64,000 bases of DNA from contig JARUPZ010000018.1 in the NCBI GenBank assembly GCA_031213475.1, positions 9,628,894 to 9,692,893 of the forward strand, written 5' to 3'. The position numbers and the translations under genes were made by a program. This document shows, in pieces, positions 22,327 through 33,858 of the stretch (its first letter is position 1; every line of letters starts with the position of its first letter). Below the pieces are notes generated by a model. It was given only the letters and a program-made list of their open reading frames with translations. It was not told the origin of the DNA and made no database searches. Source of the stretch: Nereocystis luetkeana (Eukaryota; Sar; Phaeophyceae; Laminariales; Laminariaceae).

Positions 22327-22520
22327 ATTATTATGCATGCCATCCGACAACGAGGCGCAGCATGACCTTCAACGTTGATCACTCAGAACATTCCTGAAGG
22401 AAGAAACCCCCGTATACAAAGGAAACCTATGCACAAGGTCTATCTACGTTCTATGTCTACTTCCCTTTACTACTGTTTTATCTACGGTACTCTATGTGTC
22501 GCCTTTGCTCCCTCGTACAT
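22327..22520 (+). mobile_element. element H, left-end fragment
   Basis: Begins ATTATTATGCATGCCATCCGACAA, then GCAGCATGACCTTCAACG and GTTGATCACTC, shared with 55737 and 61077. The right part is absent. Confidence 0.65.
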
Positions 22521-22605
22521 CTCAATACGTACTCGCTACGTTCTATCCTTAAATCCTAAGCCGCATCCAAGCTCTATCCCCACGCCACCGGTGTGGGTCT
22601 GTCAT

Positions 22606-22624
22606 CCCCCCCCCCCCCCCCCCC
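22606..22624. repeat. poly-C tract
   Basis: About 19 uninterrupted C in otherwise mixed sequence. Confidence 0.85.
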
Positions 22625-22698
22625 TGTTCCTTCTCGATGCCTGACGACTCCTAAGCTGGAGTCTAAATCGCGATACTGTACTCTTCTCGTAGCCCGTC

Positions 22699-22795
22699 TA
22701 TTGCTAGGACGGCAGTCCCGTTTTGGGGAAAACCTACTTACAAATTGAGCGGTTTGTCCCCAAAACCGGACTGCAGTTTGCTCTATGAGGGTGTA
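22699..22795. mobile_element. MITE B, copy 6
   Basis: Central arms intact (GGCAGTCCCGTTTTGGGG and CCCCAAAACCGGACTGC); outer ends worn. Confidence 0.75.
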
Positions 22796-23665
22796 AGTCA
22801 AGGGCGGAACAATTTGGACCCCTGGACAGGTACGTAGGCCTATTGAGTCGGTACTCGTTGGTACTCATGTGAGTTGGTCGCCTAGAGATAGGAGAAGATC
22901 AGCTTTATTTCTTTCGTGCACGCGGAGACTGGGACCAAGCAAGTGCCTCGCTGGGAAAACCCCTGGGTTTCCGTCTAAGGTGCGCCTCCCAGGTACTACG
23001 GATACGATCCCAGTGCCTGAACCCAGGTAATTTACCGGGCTTTCAGCCTCATTCAAAGCAGTACCATAACACGTCCCTTTTAATTGTGCCTGTTAGGACT
23101 GCAGTGTACAGAAACATACCGGGTATGTCTGGCTCAATTTTCCAAAGTGTAGCCCCAAAAACGGAAGTGCAGGCCTTGAGGGAGGTCCTTAACCCTCGCG
23201 GGACTTCCGAAAATTGACGGCAAAAAATTAACGATTGCAGCAACGGCAACAGCGTGATCGGCGGCTTATACAAATCGGTGTTCGGGATGCGGTCAAACAA
23301 ATGGTTCGGCACGGGGGCAAGATTATCCTATCCATACTACTGGGCGCTCACGCTGTGCCCGTCAAAGATGTGGTAAAGAGACGTGTCAAGCAAGGAGAAA
23401 ACGTGCGCTGTCGAGGTTGTAGGGCCGACTGTTCCACACTAAAACCCAGTAGTTTGGTGTCAGTCGAGGCGTGTCAAGGTAAAATTTTGCTGTCTGTCGG
23501 GAGGTGAAAGTGCTGTCCCCTGACATCTGCCCGTGTCGTGGACCGTGGGTGTTTTTTTTACACCAGAAGGTAGTCTTGTTTAGGCCACTATCTTCAACAC
23601 TACACTCGGTATAGTAACAATGAGCCCCCCCCCCCCCTCCACTATCGTAGCCTTGATAGTTACGC
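22796..23665. other. unassigned sequence
   Basis: No gene supported. A worn MITE B-like block may lie at 23093-23210, and C14 occurs at about 23624-23637. Confidence 0.35.
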
Positions 23666-23780
23666 TATTACGGGGGACCATAGTTAAGAGGACCTGTGGT
23701 ATACATAAAAACCTACCAGTATATATTTAACCATTTCTACTAACAATATTTGGTCCTATTAACTATGGTCCCCCGTAATA
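23666..23780 (-). mobile_element. MITE A, copy 5
   Basis: Both TA flanks present. The centre carries a 6-base TA-flanked insertion (TACCAGTA) compared with copy 9. Confidence 0.92.
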
Positions 23781-23946
23781 GGTAGGGTGGTGGTAGTAGT
23801 ACGTTATTCCTCTAGCTACATAGCATCGGCCCCTCTCCGACAAGAAGCCTGAACTCGGACTCAGGCTGACTTTCCTACTCTGGGTGTGCGCAAAAATAAT
23901 TAAAAAAAAGTTTTCTTATGTACTGCGGTGTCTTATGGTGATCCCC

Positions 23947-24069
23947 TATTACGGGGGACCATAGTTAATAGGACCAAATACTGTTAGTAAAAATTGGTAA
24001 GTATATACCAGGTACCAGGTATGTTTTAGTGTGTACCATAGGTCCTATTCACTATGGCCCCCCGGTATA
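23947..24069 (+). mobile_element. MITE A, copy 6
   Basis: The centre holds two tandem CCAGGTA units (TACCAGGTACCAGGTA). The right end has decayed to CCCCCCGGTATA. Confidence 0.9.
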
Positions 24070-24642
24070 GCGAGTGAATACGAGTGAGCCACGAATGGTG
24101 CCTTGACCCCACTCCAGCCACAGGTAGGGGTCAACTTTTTTAAAGCTTACCGGTATCAGGTAGGCACTGACTAGGTAGGCTAAGGGCTTTCTTCCTTTTG
24201 GGTCAATGTTTTAGGTTGGCTCTTGTTATTTAATTCCTTGTGAGCGGGCCGGTACTGAATAGGATGAGCCGTCGAGCTCAAGCGTTTCTCGCTGACCTGG
24301 GGAGCTACCCAAACATGTTTAGATCCGGTGAATACCCTACGACCTAGTTCGTTGAAACGCCCAGTCCAATGCGTGGTAGCGTGTCCGTCTTAGCTCTAAG
24401 CGATTCTCAAAAACGGACTTTCGGTAAGGTAGTTGTATGCCACGGTTCGATGAGGAGCCCCAGAAAAACGAAAAACATCGGCGCTAGCTACCCCCGCTGC
24501 AGCACACACGTCTGACTAATACTATTCCGTTCAATTCCTTTCGCCGGTCTAGGCTATGCCTTCCGACGGCGTGCTCGTGAGTCGTTATTGGTGGGGGCGG
24601 GATTGGCCTAACGAAATCGTTGGGTATAAGGCGAAGGGGCTT
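24070..24642. other. unassigned sequence
   Basis: No gene or named repeat recognised. Confidence 0.4.
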
Positions 24643-24921
24643 CTGAGGAGGAGGAGGAGGAGGAGAAGGAGGAGGAGGAGAAGGAGGAGGAGGAGGGGGA
24701 GGAGGAGGAGGAAGAGGAGGAGGAGAAGGAGGCGGAGGAGGAGGAGGAGGAGGAGGAGGAGGAAGAGGAGGAGGAGGAGGAGGAGGAGGAGGAGGAGGAG
24801 GAGGAGGAGGGGGAGGAGGAGGAGGAGGAGGAGGAGGAGGAGGAGGAGACGGAGGAGGAGGAGAAGGAGGAGAAGGAGGAGGAGGAGGAGGAGAAGGAGG
24901 AGGAGAAGGAGGAGGGGGAGG
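24643..24921. repeat. (GGA)n polypurine tract, ~280 bp
   Basis: Almost pure GGA with GAA and GGG variants and only two pyrimidines (both C). The long Arg, Leu/Ser and Pro frames read through it are artefacts. Confidence 0.95.
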
Positions 24922-25071
24922 TACCCAACACAGGCGACGTAGGCCCGTCGGACGCGTTGTTTCCCATACCCGGTCGGCGTGCAAACAATACTCACCTGAT
25001 TCGTGATAATTCGGCTTCCGCCTTTGAGTGAGCCCCACGAAAGGGTACGTTGGCTAGAAGGGAGAATAACC

Positions 25072-25190
25072 TATTACGGGAGACCACAGTGAATAGGACC
25101 AAATGTTGTTAGTAAAAATGTATAAATATATACTTCGAAGTAGGTTTTTGTGTGTACCGTAGGTCCTATTTACTATGGCCCCCCGTAATA
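25072..25190 (+). mobile_element. MITE A, copy 7
   Basis: The left arm has GGGAGACCACAG; the right is canonical. The centre carries CTTCGAAGTA inserted where others read ATATAGG. Confidence 0.9.
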
Positions 25191-25221
25191 GTAGTGCGGG
25201 GGGGCTAATGTAGTAATACAT

Positions 25222-25303
25222 ATTAATAGTAACCAGAACCAACGATTGGCACTAAAAAAACATTTAGCCCGCTATGTTTAACCACCACATTTGGTTCTGT
25301 ATA
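25222..25303. mobile_element. small TIR element C
   Basis: CAGAACCAA at the left and TTGGTTCTG at the right bracket a core with AGCCCGCTATGTTTA. A related core is at 58128-58180. The right edge touches MITE A copy 8. Confidence 0.55.
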
Positions 25304-25310
25304 CTATTAA

Positions 25311-25419
25311 TATTACGGGGGGGCATAGTAAATAGGACCAGATATGGTCAGAAAAATTAGGGGAATATACAGGTTTTTGTGTGTACCGTGGGTCCTATAT
25401 GCTGTGGTCCCCCGTAATA
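25311..25419 (+). mobile_element. MITE A, copy 8
   Basis: Canonical TATTACGGGGGG and CCCCCGTAATA ends; the inner arms are diverged (GCATAG, GCTGTGG). Confidence 0.88.
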
Positions 25420-25874
25420 TCTTCCACCGTAGTATTGCTGCCTTGCTTTTTAGACGCTGACTCGCCGGGCTGGTAGGTTGTGGTTTCTAAACAACCGGGT
25501 GCGTCGAGAAAAAATGGGCGGGGTGGTCCGACGGCCCCCCCGAGGTTGAAATATATTTTTCGGCACATTTCGTCGTGTTAGGGGACAAAACGCCCCTACA
25601 GCCCCCAATGGTTGGATGATATTCTGCACGTTTCGTTGTGCTGGGGGGCGAACCGAGGGAGGGTGGAGAGTCTCGATGCTCCCACCTGTACGCCAATGAC
25701 AACGCCTGCGAAGGTGTAGGCAATCATCGATAGCATGTAACCGTCATTGCTGGAACTATCCAAACGAACAGTCCGAGGGGGCGTCGGAAGGCAGTACACC
25801 CGGCAAAAGTGTAGCGGGCTCGCGGTTCCAGCGGACGCAGACCGAAGTTAAAGTTGGAACAGGTTCGACAGGGG

Positions 25875-25922
<48 letters not shown>

Positions 25923-26072
25923 CCTACCTCCAACAGGCTACATACGCACGGAGTGAGTCTCTGTGTGACCACAGTCGGGGCAGCTGGTGTTTTGGCGCCT
26001 GGCCGCATAGGATCCGATTGACCGAAATCGTAGACATTCCGCGGCTGTGGGCGTAGCTCCAGGGGCGGCAGC
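25420..26072. other. unassigned sequence
   Basis: No gene supported. It contains a (CAGG)n run. Confidence 0.4.
25873..25923. repeat. (CAGG)n microsatellite
   Basis: About 12 perfect tetranucleotide units. Confidence 0.95.
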
Positions 26073-26168
26073 TCAACCCCTTCAGCACTACAGTCTCGTT
26101 TCGGGGACAAACTACTCAAGGATTAGAGGGATTTGTCCCCTACACGTCACCTCAGTACAAAAAGGGAT
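26073..26168. mobile_element. MITE B, copy 7
   Basis: TCAACCCCTTCAGCAC, central GGGGACAAACTACTC and a worn right arm ending AAAAAGGGATTC. A further half arm (GCGGTCCCGTTTCGG) follows at 26180-26200. Confidence 0.65.
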
Positions 26169-27590
26169 TCACCTCTTCAGCGGTGCGGTCCCGTTTCGGA
26201 GGAAAATGAGATTGCCAAACAGGCGTACTGTTGGGCCTTCTGTAGTACAGTGCAGTGGCAACAAGGCTAACGGCGGCGCGTCCGAGCCGAAAACATTGTT
26301 CCCGCGGCCGGGGAAGCAGGGACGGTGGGAGTGTCACGGGAGACGGAGGCGGTATGCAGTAGGGGTGGGGCCGCGGGCACGACCACCGAATTTGTTTTTA
26401 GCGCGGTTCGTCCTCTGACTGTGCGCGGAGGGAATCGCGTAAGAAAAAACAGGGGAAGCTTCCAAGGACGGTGGGTCTTTGAAGAAGAGGTTTTCTAGGC
26501 TGAGCCCCCATCGGCTTTTGCCGAAAAGGCCTAAAAGGCCGTTTTTGGGGTAAGAAGGTCCGGGTTGATATATATATTTTTTTTTCTTGCGCCGATTATG
26601 GAGCGAGAGGGCCGATTTTTAGTCCCAAGGGCCGAATTCTGCTGAATCGCCAATTTTCACTCGTCCCCTGTACCATCACGCCTAATGTTTGTTATTTTTC
26701 AGACGAAAACTATAAACTAACAACGAAAAACGGGAGCACCAATATGGATTTCTGACGCCTGCGTGGGCAGCCCTCTGCTGATAATTGCTGATAATGCACA
26801 GCGATCAAACCTGCTTCCAACACACCAAAAGCCTACCAGGTATATCCGTGCGAACGAGCCGATTTACAAGATTTCGAGCTGATTGTTTTATATTTCTAGC
26901 CGAAAAGGCCGAAAAAATGTTTTATCGGAACCGAAACAGCCGAAACAATGTATTTTTGGTGTCTACTGTTTCTTTCTTCCCACCGATTCTATTTTTTTTT
27001 AGCCGAATAATGAGCCGAAATCGTTTTTTCGAGATTCTGGCGAAAAGCGAGAAAGCCGTTTTTTTTTTTTTTTAAAGCTGAAAAACGCAAATAAACAAAA
27101 GAACATAGCGGAGGTTCAGCCTAACACTGTCTGGAAACTAAAGTTTTTTTGGGCGTCATCACCATGGGGTACATTTTAGGAGGCGGTGGGCGCTGCGGGG
27201 ACGCCGTCGCTCAAACCTGCGGCGGCGGAGATTCTACTCATTATTATGATGATTGAGGGCAGAAGGGATTATTTCCTGCGCATCCAAATTGACGCCTGGA
27301 GCCTCGCGGAAAGAGGTGGGGGCGGGTGCACGGGTCAAAAATGATCTCCGATCTTGTTTTGGCACAGGGAATCATGCGGACCACAAACCTAGCGATGAAG
27401 CATCGAAGTTAACAGTTGTCGTATGTTTTTGGCCCGTGCAGTCGACAATGGGGGGAAAACCCGGAGCTGAAAGCGCGGGAATCTAGACAAGCGGGCGCGC
27501 TAGCTGAAGGGAACCAGTTCACCCAAGCCGATATACCCAAGGCAGAGGAACTGCTTTAATTCCCCCATTCTTACGGCGACCTCACGCTCC
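26169..27590. other. unassigned; irregular GCCGAAA-rich stretch at 26510-27090
   Basis: Words such as GCCGAAAAGGCC, GGGCCGAATT and AGCCGAAAC recur irregularly. No gene recognised. Confidence 0.4.
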
Positions 27591-27699
27591 TATTACGGGG
27601 GACCCTAGCTAACAGGACCTATGGTATACATAAAAACCTATATATTTAACCATTTTTACTAACAATATTTGGTCCTGTTAACTATGGCCCCCCGTAATA
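27591..27699 (-). mobile_element. MITE A, copy 9
   Basis: TATTACGGGGGACCCTAG and CCCCCGTAATA ends. The centre AAAACCTATATATTTAACC is uninterrupted, making it the empty-site reference for copy 5. Confidence 0.92.
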
Positions 27700-28879
27700 A
27701 TTTCCCAGCATCTTTGGGGGCGTATTTAGCAGCACAGAGAAACATAAAAAAAACCGTCATGTTGTGTGAAAAAAAAAAAAAAAATGTTGCAACAAGCGCA
27801 TCAACACAAAACGGTAAAAGCGGCAAATGTCACGATTTTTTCAAACACTTGCAAACGAAGGGGTAGATGCACATAGAATAACCCCTGCAGAACACCCGCC
27901 CAGAATATGAAAACGCAGCTACGAAAAAACAGCTCTTCGCAAGAAACTTATTGGCAAGTCATTTTTCTTCGCCGAAGAAACGGCTTTGAAGGGTCGGGGG
28001 ATAAAAAAGAAAGCGAAAGTTGGTATAATCGGTACCAGGTACGTACGCCTGCAGTAACCGCGGAGGCACTTGACTGATGCCCCAGGCGGCACTGCCAGCC
28101 TCTAGATCAAACCGTCAAGCTAAGTTCAATGACGCACGGAATCAGGCTTCGGGCGGTAGACGGACCGAGTTCAAGGGACGTACGGAGTCGAGGGTAGGGC
28201 GGTAGAGGTTGGACAGGCATCGAATATAACATCGGCGACGACCGATTCCAAGTAAAGGCAAGACCAGGATTCGAGCGGGTGTCGACACCACAGCGAAACG
28301 TGTGCCGTGTCGTGATGTTTTTCCATCACAGCCGAGAGACATGACCGACAAGGATGGACTCGGACCCCAATGCTATTGTGCTTTAGGTCTGGAAGTACAC
28401 CATGCCAGTGCACCAACAATCAGCGCTGGCCGCCATCAATAGCACAGCAGTGGACACACACGGTATACCAGAACACAGCACCCATGGCCGGTGTAAAGCC
28501 GAAGGCCGTTTTTTTTTGTCTCAAGTAGGTGAAACTTACTTTTTAAGTCGTTGTTTTGATGTTGTAGACGATATACTATATACAGTAGTACATAGACACA
28601 GTAGTATTGCCATGTCTTGTTTTGGGAGGGGGGTGGTTGGCCGAACCTCCCTTACGTAGCCATCTCCGGAAGAAATTTCCTTTGGTAGGATAGGGAAATA
28701 CCAGCCAGAAGGACCCCGCGACTACTTCTGTTTGGGTCGCGAGGTGTCGGAATGTTCTCGAGGGACCCATGTAACGATACAGCCAGCATTTTCTAGCCTA
28801 GTCGTTTTTCGGCTGAAGGAGGTTCCCTGAATCGAGGAACTACACACCCGTCATCATTGGAAATGCCGATCATTTTTAT
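27700..28879. other. unassigned sequence
   Basis: No gene or named repeat recognised. Confidence 0.4.
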
Positions 28880-28937
28880 AATTTTTTTCCCCCACCCGAT
28901 TTATCCCCTTAACCTTTCTTTTCTCTCTCCTTCCTAC

Positions 28938-29046
28938 TATTACGGGGGACCATAGTAAATAGGACCAACTATTGCAAGTAAAAATAGGTAAATATATCGG
29001 TTTTTGTCTGTGACGTAGGTCCTATTTACTATGGCCCCACGTGATA
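28938..29046 (+). mobile_element. MITE A, copy 10
   Basis: TATTACGGGGGACCATAG at the left, GGCCCCACGTGATA at the right; inserted in retroposon G. Confidence 0.9.
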
Positions 29047-29071
29047 GTCGTAACTCGGATCCGGGGTCACA

Positions 29072-29180
29072 TATTACGGGGGACCATATTAAATAGGACC
29101 TACGGTACAGACAAAAACCTATGTATTTCGCTATTTTTACGAACAACATTTGGTCCTATTTACTGTGGCCCTCCCCCCTC
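29072..29180 (-). mobile_element. MITE A, copy 11
   Basis: The left end is canonical. The right end is lost (GTGGCCCTCCCCCC), together with a few bases of the host G copy. Confidence 0.82.
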
Positions 29181-29257
29181 CCCACTACATTTCGTGGCTT
29201 GCATTTCTATCGCGAGAAGACCCCAGCCCCTTTCTCCCCTCGCCGACTTGCGTCGAA

Positions 29258-29525
29258 AAATATCGTGAACTATTATTGTTGTCTATACCTAGGGTATGGG
29301 ATTTGTTCAACTTGATTTTTTCACGTATTTTTTTCTCCAGTTTTTTTCTTTTGGCTGATATTCGTATGTGCAGAACCCTCTCAAGCGAGGAGCCTCTCAT
29401 AAATCAGGAGCTATGTACATACAGTAGTACCCGCACCGCATATGGTACGCATCTATTGGGGTGCTTGCTTAGTCGGCGTCTGGGAAGGCACCGTGTGGGG
29501 AAGTGACACGGCAGGGTTGATTAAT
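29258..29525. other. unassigned sequence
   Basis: T-rich stretch followed by ordinary DNA; nothing recognised. Confidence 0.4.
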
Positions 29526-29624
29526 TTAACCCTTTTAGAACTGTAGTCACGTTTCGGGGACAAATCAACCAAAATTCTAAGTAGTTTTGTTCCCAAAACG
29601 GAACTGCGATCCTAAAAGGGTTGG
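29526..29624. mobile_element. MITE B, copy 8
   Basis: TTAACCCTTTTAGAAC at the left, CCTAAAAGGGTTGG at the right. Confidence 0.87.
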
Positions 29625-30576
29625 GCACCAACGCTTGGGTTCCAATCGACCCCGGAGTGTGCTCTTAATAGCTGTGCACCATGATCACCGGGCTAAAATT
29701 CAGCGAGCATATCTAATCAGTCGCCGAGGAATTCCGCACACATGCGTGATGCCGTTTCTTTTTTTTGCGTTCGAAGGGAGAGTTTCAAACTAGTTTTGGT
29801 GTAGGCGACGGAAAGCTCCACGGTGTTGATTGATCTTATGGGTGGTATATATCAGGGTCGGGTTTGAAGATGATGACGCCTTCCAAGGTAGACAGCCCCG
29901 CGTTCGAGGCCTTTACTAACCTCGGCAAAATTCACCTTGATGAACCAACCCGGCACCGAGCTTCGCTGGTTCCTGGCGACATGACCGGCCACCCCCGAAA
30001 GGAGATGCGTGGGCGCATAGAAAGCCGTGAAGGAATCGTGTTTTTGGAGTTGGTCTGCGAGGTATGATGGAAGGAAGAAACGGTTGAGAAAAGGAAGCGA
30101 ATCATACGGTGTCTAAATCAAATCGTCACGAAGCTCGCCGACCTGGGGATGGGAAGCCGACCGAAGCTGCCGTTTTTCTTCAGCCTTTTGTAAATATTTG
30201 ACCGGCGCACCACGATAGGGCCAAACTGGCACTACCTTTTCCCATTTCACCCGGCGCCTTTTCTTTGTCAGGGAGTCGCTATGATAATCGCTGTAGCACG
30301 CATTTCGTTGGATTTCCACCCGTCGTCCGTACATGGTCCGACCGCTATTACTTGATCAAACAGTTGCTTTTCTATGAGGGCGCAAGTTTACTTTTGTCGT
30401 CATTTTTAGGGGGGGGGGGGTGCTGCTGCTGCTGCTGCTGCTGCGGCTGTTGTGGCCGTCACATACACCCACCGTCTACCTTGCACCAACACACAGAAGA
30501 TGGCGACAGTTACAAATATCCTGCTCCGCGAAGTCCTGGCGACAGCTATACTGTCTTTTATGACTGACGGGTCTTC
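29625..30576. other. unassigned sequence
   Basis: G12 followed by (CTG)n at 30410-30443. No gene supported. Confidence 0.4.
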
Positions 30577-30640
30577 TTAACGTTTAGTAGGACTGCAGTC
30601 CCGTTTTCGGGACAAACCACTGCAGTCCTGGAAGGTTTAA
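30577..30640. mobile_element. MITE B, internally deleted copy 9
   Basis: TTAA flanks are kept but only 64 bp remain. GGACTGCAGTCCCG meets CACTGCAGTCC directly. Confidence 0.75.
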
Positions 30641-33600
30641 CCGAGGAAGTACCCAAAGATCGTGAGCTTTCTTACTGTTTATTGCGATACAGCCCAATGT
30701 GGGGGGTTGAGCGCCCATCAGGCTAAGTGTGTTTTTACCCTCAAAGCCAAAGAGAGAGAGAGACATGGAGCTCCTCAATTGTGGAGACTCCGAAATTTCT
30801 AAGAAATTGCAGGTGCACCCCTGCAGTGCGCAGCATGCGTCGGCGACATGGCCCGAGCATGGTGGCGTGGAGTGTCGACATGAAGCAGGCCGCGAGGCAT
30901 GCGTCAGAAACCTCGACCTCGTCCCCTTGTCATGGTCACCGAAGGATTGACGCGGCATGGGTGAGACACAAGCAAGGGACTAGTTTGGCGGGACCAACTT
31001 CTAGGAGGGGAGCAGCGAAAAGGCGCCAGAAACTGTGGAGGACTTGGAGAATACGCCAGAAGTTCTTCCCCAACCGAATTATCACGGGCAACGTTCTAGC
31101 GGGGGCATGCGAATCGAAAGCAGTACTCCGGTATAGCTCAAAGCTGCTTGTAGGCGATCCTATATTCGCAAGAACCTTGTGAGTCGGGTCTGGGCTGGAG
31201 CGCTCGAGCTTGAGCAAGGCAGGCGCTGCCGCATGATCGGCGGGCGTTGCGGGGGTGGCCTCAGACCCGTCGCTTGCTCCCGCAGGTGGTGAACGGAGAG
31301 GTTGCAGCATCGTCGCGTTTTCGGCGGCGACGGGATCAGGGGAGCGCCAGCCAAAGAGGCCATGTCAGAGCCCAGAATGGCCAAGTGGCGCTTGCTGACA
31401 CTACAGAAAAGGGAAGCGGAGTACACCGATATAATTTGTCGACGGCGCGACAGCGTCAGCATGGTTGCAGAGGAGACCCCACGCAGTTTGTAAGGTTTTG
31501 ACCAGAGGAATCAGACCGTGTCGTGTAGACGGCTGTGGGGCGGATGGGTCATCCGTCCGGTAAACACCCCCCATGCAGTGTCTTGTGGGCTACGTTACTC
31601 TCGCGGGAACGCTGTCACCGCTGCGGGAATCATGTCACGTCTCCCCAGGAGATGCTGCTGCGTGACGGGATTGTGGGCGAACTTGGCGTACCAATCCGAC
31701 AAAAGTACATTCATGAGTAAGCTCGCCTTCCCACACGGCGGTATCGCACCTGAGGAAAGCTCGTCCGTGCTTACTGCTTGTGCGCATGATGTCTTTAGGG
31801 ACGCAGGCAGCAGCCGAAGAAACCTTTGTAACGGTGATGTCGACCCTGATAGGGGAGAAGGTGTCCACTTGAGAAGCAAGAGGGTGGGAACTAAAAAAGT
31901 GGCACTGCGCATGTCCGCGGTGCGATATTCTCGAGTTGCATCGCAACTGGCGGTAATACAGCCAGCGAGGTGTGAGCAAGAACGGGGAACAAACGCTTTA
32001 CTCCCTCGAGACAGCAGAGAGGGGGTCACTCTCTCGATCTGGGAGGGCATTGCACCATCTGCTCTTTGTCCCGACGAGACCCAGTGTTCATATCCCGGGA
32101 ACGAGCCTGGGGCGCACTTGCCTGAACCAGCCGCGTTGCTGAACTCCACGTATGGCTACGGGGACGAGCAGGGGAGCAGGGAGCTGTTGGTCGGTTCTTC
32201 TCGACAAGCTGGGCTAGAATTTCTCTGTCTCTACAAGGAAGGCAATTGAGGTGCACCCACGGCAAAAATAGTGTGTGTGTCACCACTGTCGGAGCTGCAG
32301 GGCGAGGTGTGTTCTCTCATATCTCGCCTAGTTGCGTCGGGGACGGAGAAAAACAAGTGCAGCTACCGGAAAGCGCCTAGGTCGTCGCGGCGGGACGACC
32401 CTGCGGAGAAATACACCCTAAACCTCTGCTCGCCGGCCGCCGGCGACGACACGCATCCTAACCTCACGCTTGTCTGCATGAAGGCAAGTTTGAAGTGGCG
32501 AAATTCGGGTGTTCTTTGCGTATATAAAATGCGAAGCGTGGGTGTCCACCTGCATGAGAACGCCGGGCGTAGCACCGCTATGTGGTGGACTCGGTGGTAT
32601 TGCACTACCTACCGTGTCGGCACCTCAAGGTAACCGTCACACACGGGGTGTTGAACCCGAGCGCAGTGGGTCCTCCCGAACGGTGTACGCATGATAATCG
32701 CTTCGACCTCTCTCTGTACTCTTTCTCAGAGGTTGGAAGCTCTGGAATGACGGTGCTTTATCCAGTACCGGAGGAATCGGAGGGGGAAGGGGGAGTGAGG
32801 TTAAGGCTTGGGTGAACTGGGAGTTTGGGCAATGATCGAAATATGCCGCCAAAAAGGGGCCTCTGTAGTAGAAGAAACAAAAGGACGCTTGCGGGGATCA
32901 AACTATCTCGAGAGCGCGCCCTAAGCCCCACGATCTTGACCGCACTACGGTCGAAGGAATAACTGAAGAGAGGCGACGAGAAGATGGAGCACGGAACTCA
33001 CAACCAGCCGCCGGTGGAGAACGGGGGCGGAGGTATGGAACAGCAGTGGTGTATGCAAGCTCGGTGCGCTTTGATTGGGCGAGGCGGGCGGACGGTATGT
33101 GAGCGTCCACGAGGACACTAGGGTTGGTGGCGTTGTGCGAGGGCACCAAACTTCCGTGAAGTAACAAGGAAACAGACCACTAATATCGATCAGAAGCGCG
33201 CAGTATCCACGACATAACAGTTGTCCAATCCGAGGATCAAACTCGGGATTCACTCTGCCATCAACCGTTCCCGTGGACATCATCTTACGGTGGCAGCACT
33301 GCGGCCGTCAATGCACATCAGTACTGGGCGGCACAAACTGGGCGGCACGAAGCCCAGGGCGCCAACATTGGCCGCCTTAGCGCGGGACGTGATCTCGGTG
33401 CCACCTGTGCTCCTGAAAAAATCCTTCGGCATCAATGCTGCATCCGTCTTTGTGGGGAACAGGAACCCAGCGCTCATCAATAGCGGGCGGCAATGGGCCT
33501 CAGGCGCCGTAGAAACGAAGCATACTTTTCAGGGTATTGATCACGGTATGCCCCGCGTGGGGAGGCCACTGGCAGAACAGGGCGCGCAGAATATAGCGCT

Positions 33601-33793
33601 GTCAACTGGCCAGTTAGTACTGGAACGGAAAGTTCTTAGCTGCCGCGCTTCAGGGTTGCTCTTCGTTGTGTGTGCAGGGTCATAGCGCATGCCAGGCGCT
33701 CCAGCAGTAGAGGAAGCGGCGGTGGCGCGCCACTGAAAGGACGTGAGGCCACGGGCGAGTTAGGTATAGCGCTGATGCCACGGGCATTGCCTT
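30641..33793. other. GC-rich, repeat-poor, unassigned block
   Basis: About 3.1 kb without a MITE or retroposon. Open frames of 100-243 codons occur on both strands (for example + 31518-32249 and - 31595-32149), but none shows a domain and they overlap each other. A worn gene or element, or exons I cannot recognise, are possible. Confidence 0.4.
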
Positions 33794-33858
33794 GGGGGGG
33801 GGGGGGTACTCATATCATGCATGGCCGTAGTAGTACTTTTACGATCATAGCCCTTGCC
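33794..33858 (-). mobile_element. element I, 3'-end fragment
   Basis: G13 then GTACTCATATCATGCATGG and GCCGTAG, ending after about 45 bases. Confidence 0.7.

Larger units (their letters stand above)
28880..29257 (-). mobile_element. retroposon G, copy interrupted by two MITE A
   Basis: Pieces of G in correct order (TCTCTCTCCTTCC; GTAACTCGGATCCGGGGTCACAT; ATTTCTATCGCGAGAAGA; CGCCGACTTGCGTCGAA) are separated by MITE A copies 10 and 11, each entered at a TA. G is therefore older than these two insertions. Confidence 0.72.

Noticed and set aside
23093-23210. Possible MITE B relic
   Set aside because: Only GGACTGCAG and CCCCAAAAACGG words remain; the palindrome is not convincing.
24484-25038. 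Long open frames of Pro, Leu, Ser or Arg runs on both strands
   Set aside because: They are all readings of the (GGA)n tract in different frames.
31518-32249. 243-codon + frame
   Set aside because: No family motif, overlapped by equally long minus frames; not called as a gene.
33225-33285. Minus-strand T-arm-like CCGAGTTTGATCCTCGG with nearby GTCCA / TGGAC pairing
   Set aside because: No credible anticodon arm or A box; probably a chance hairpin.
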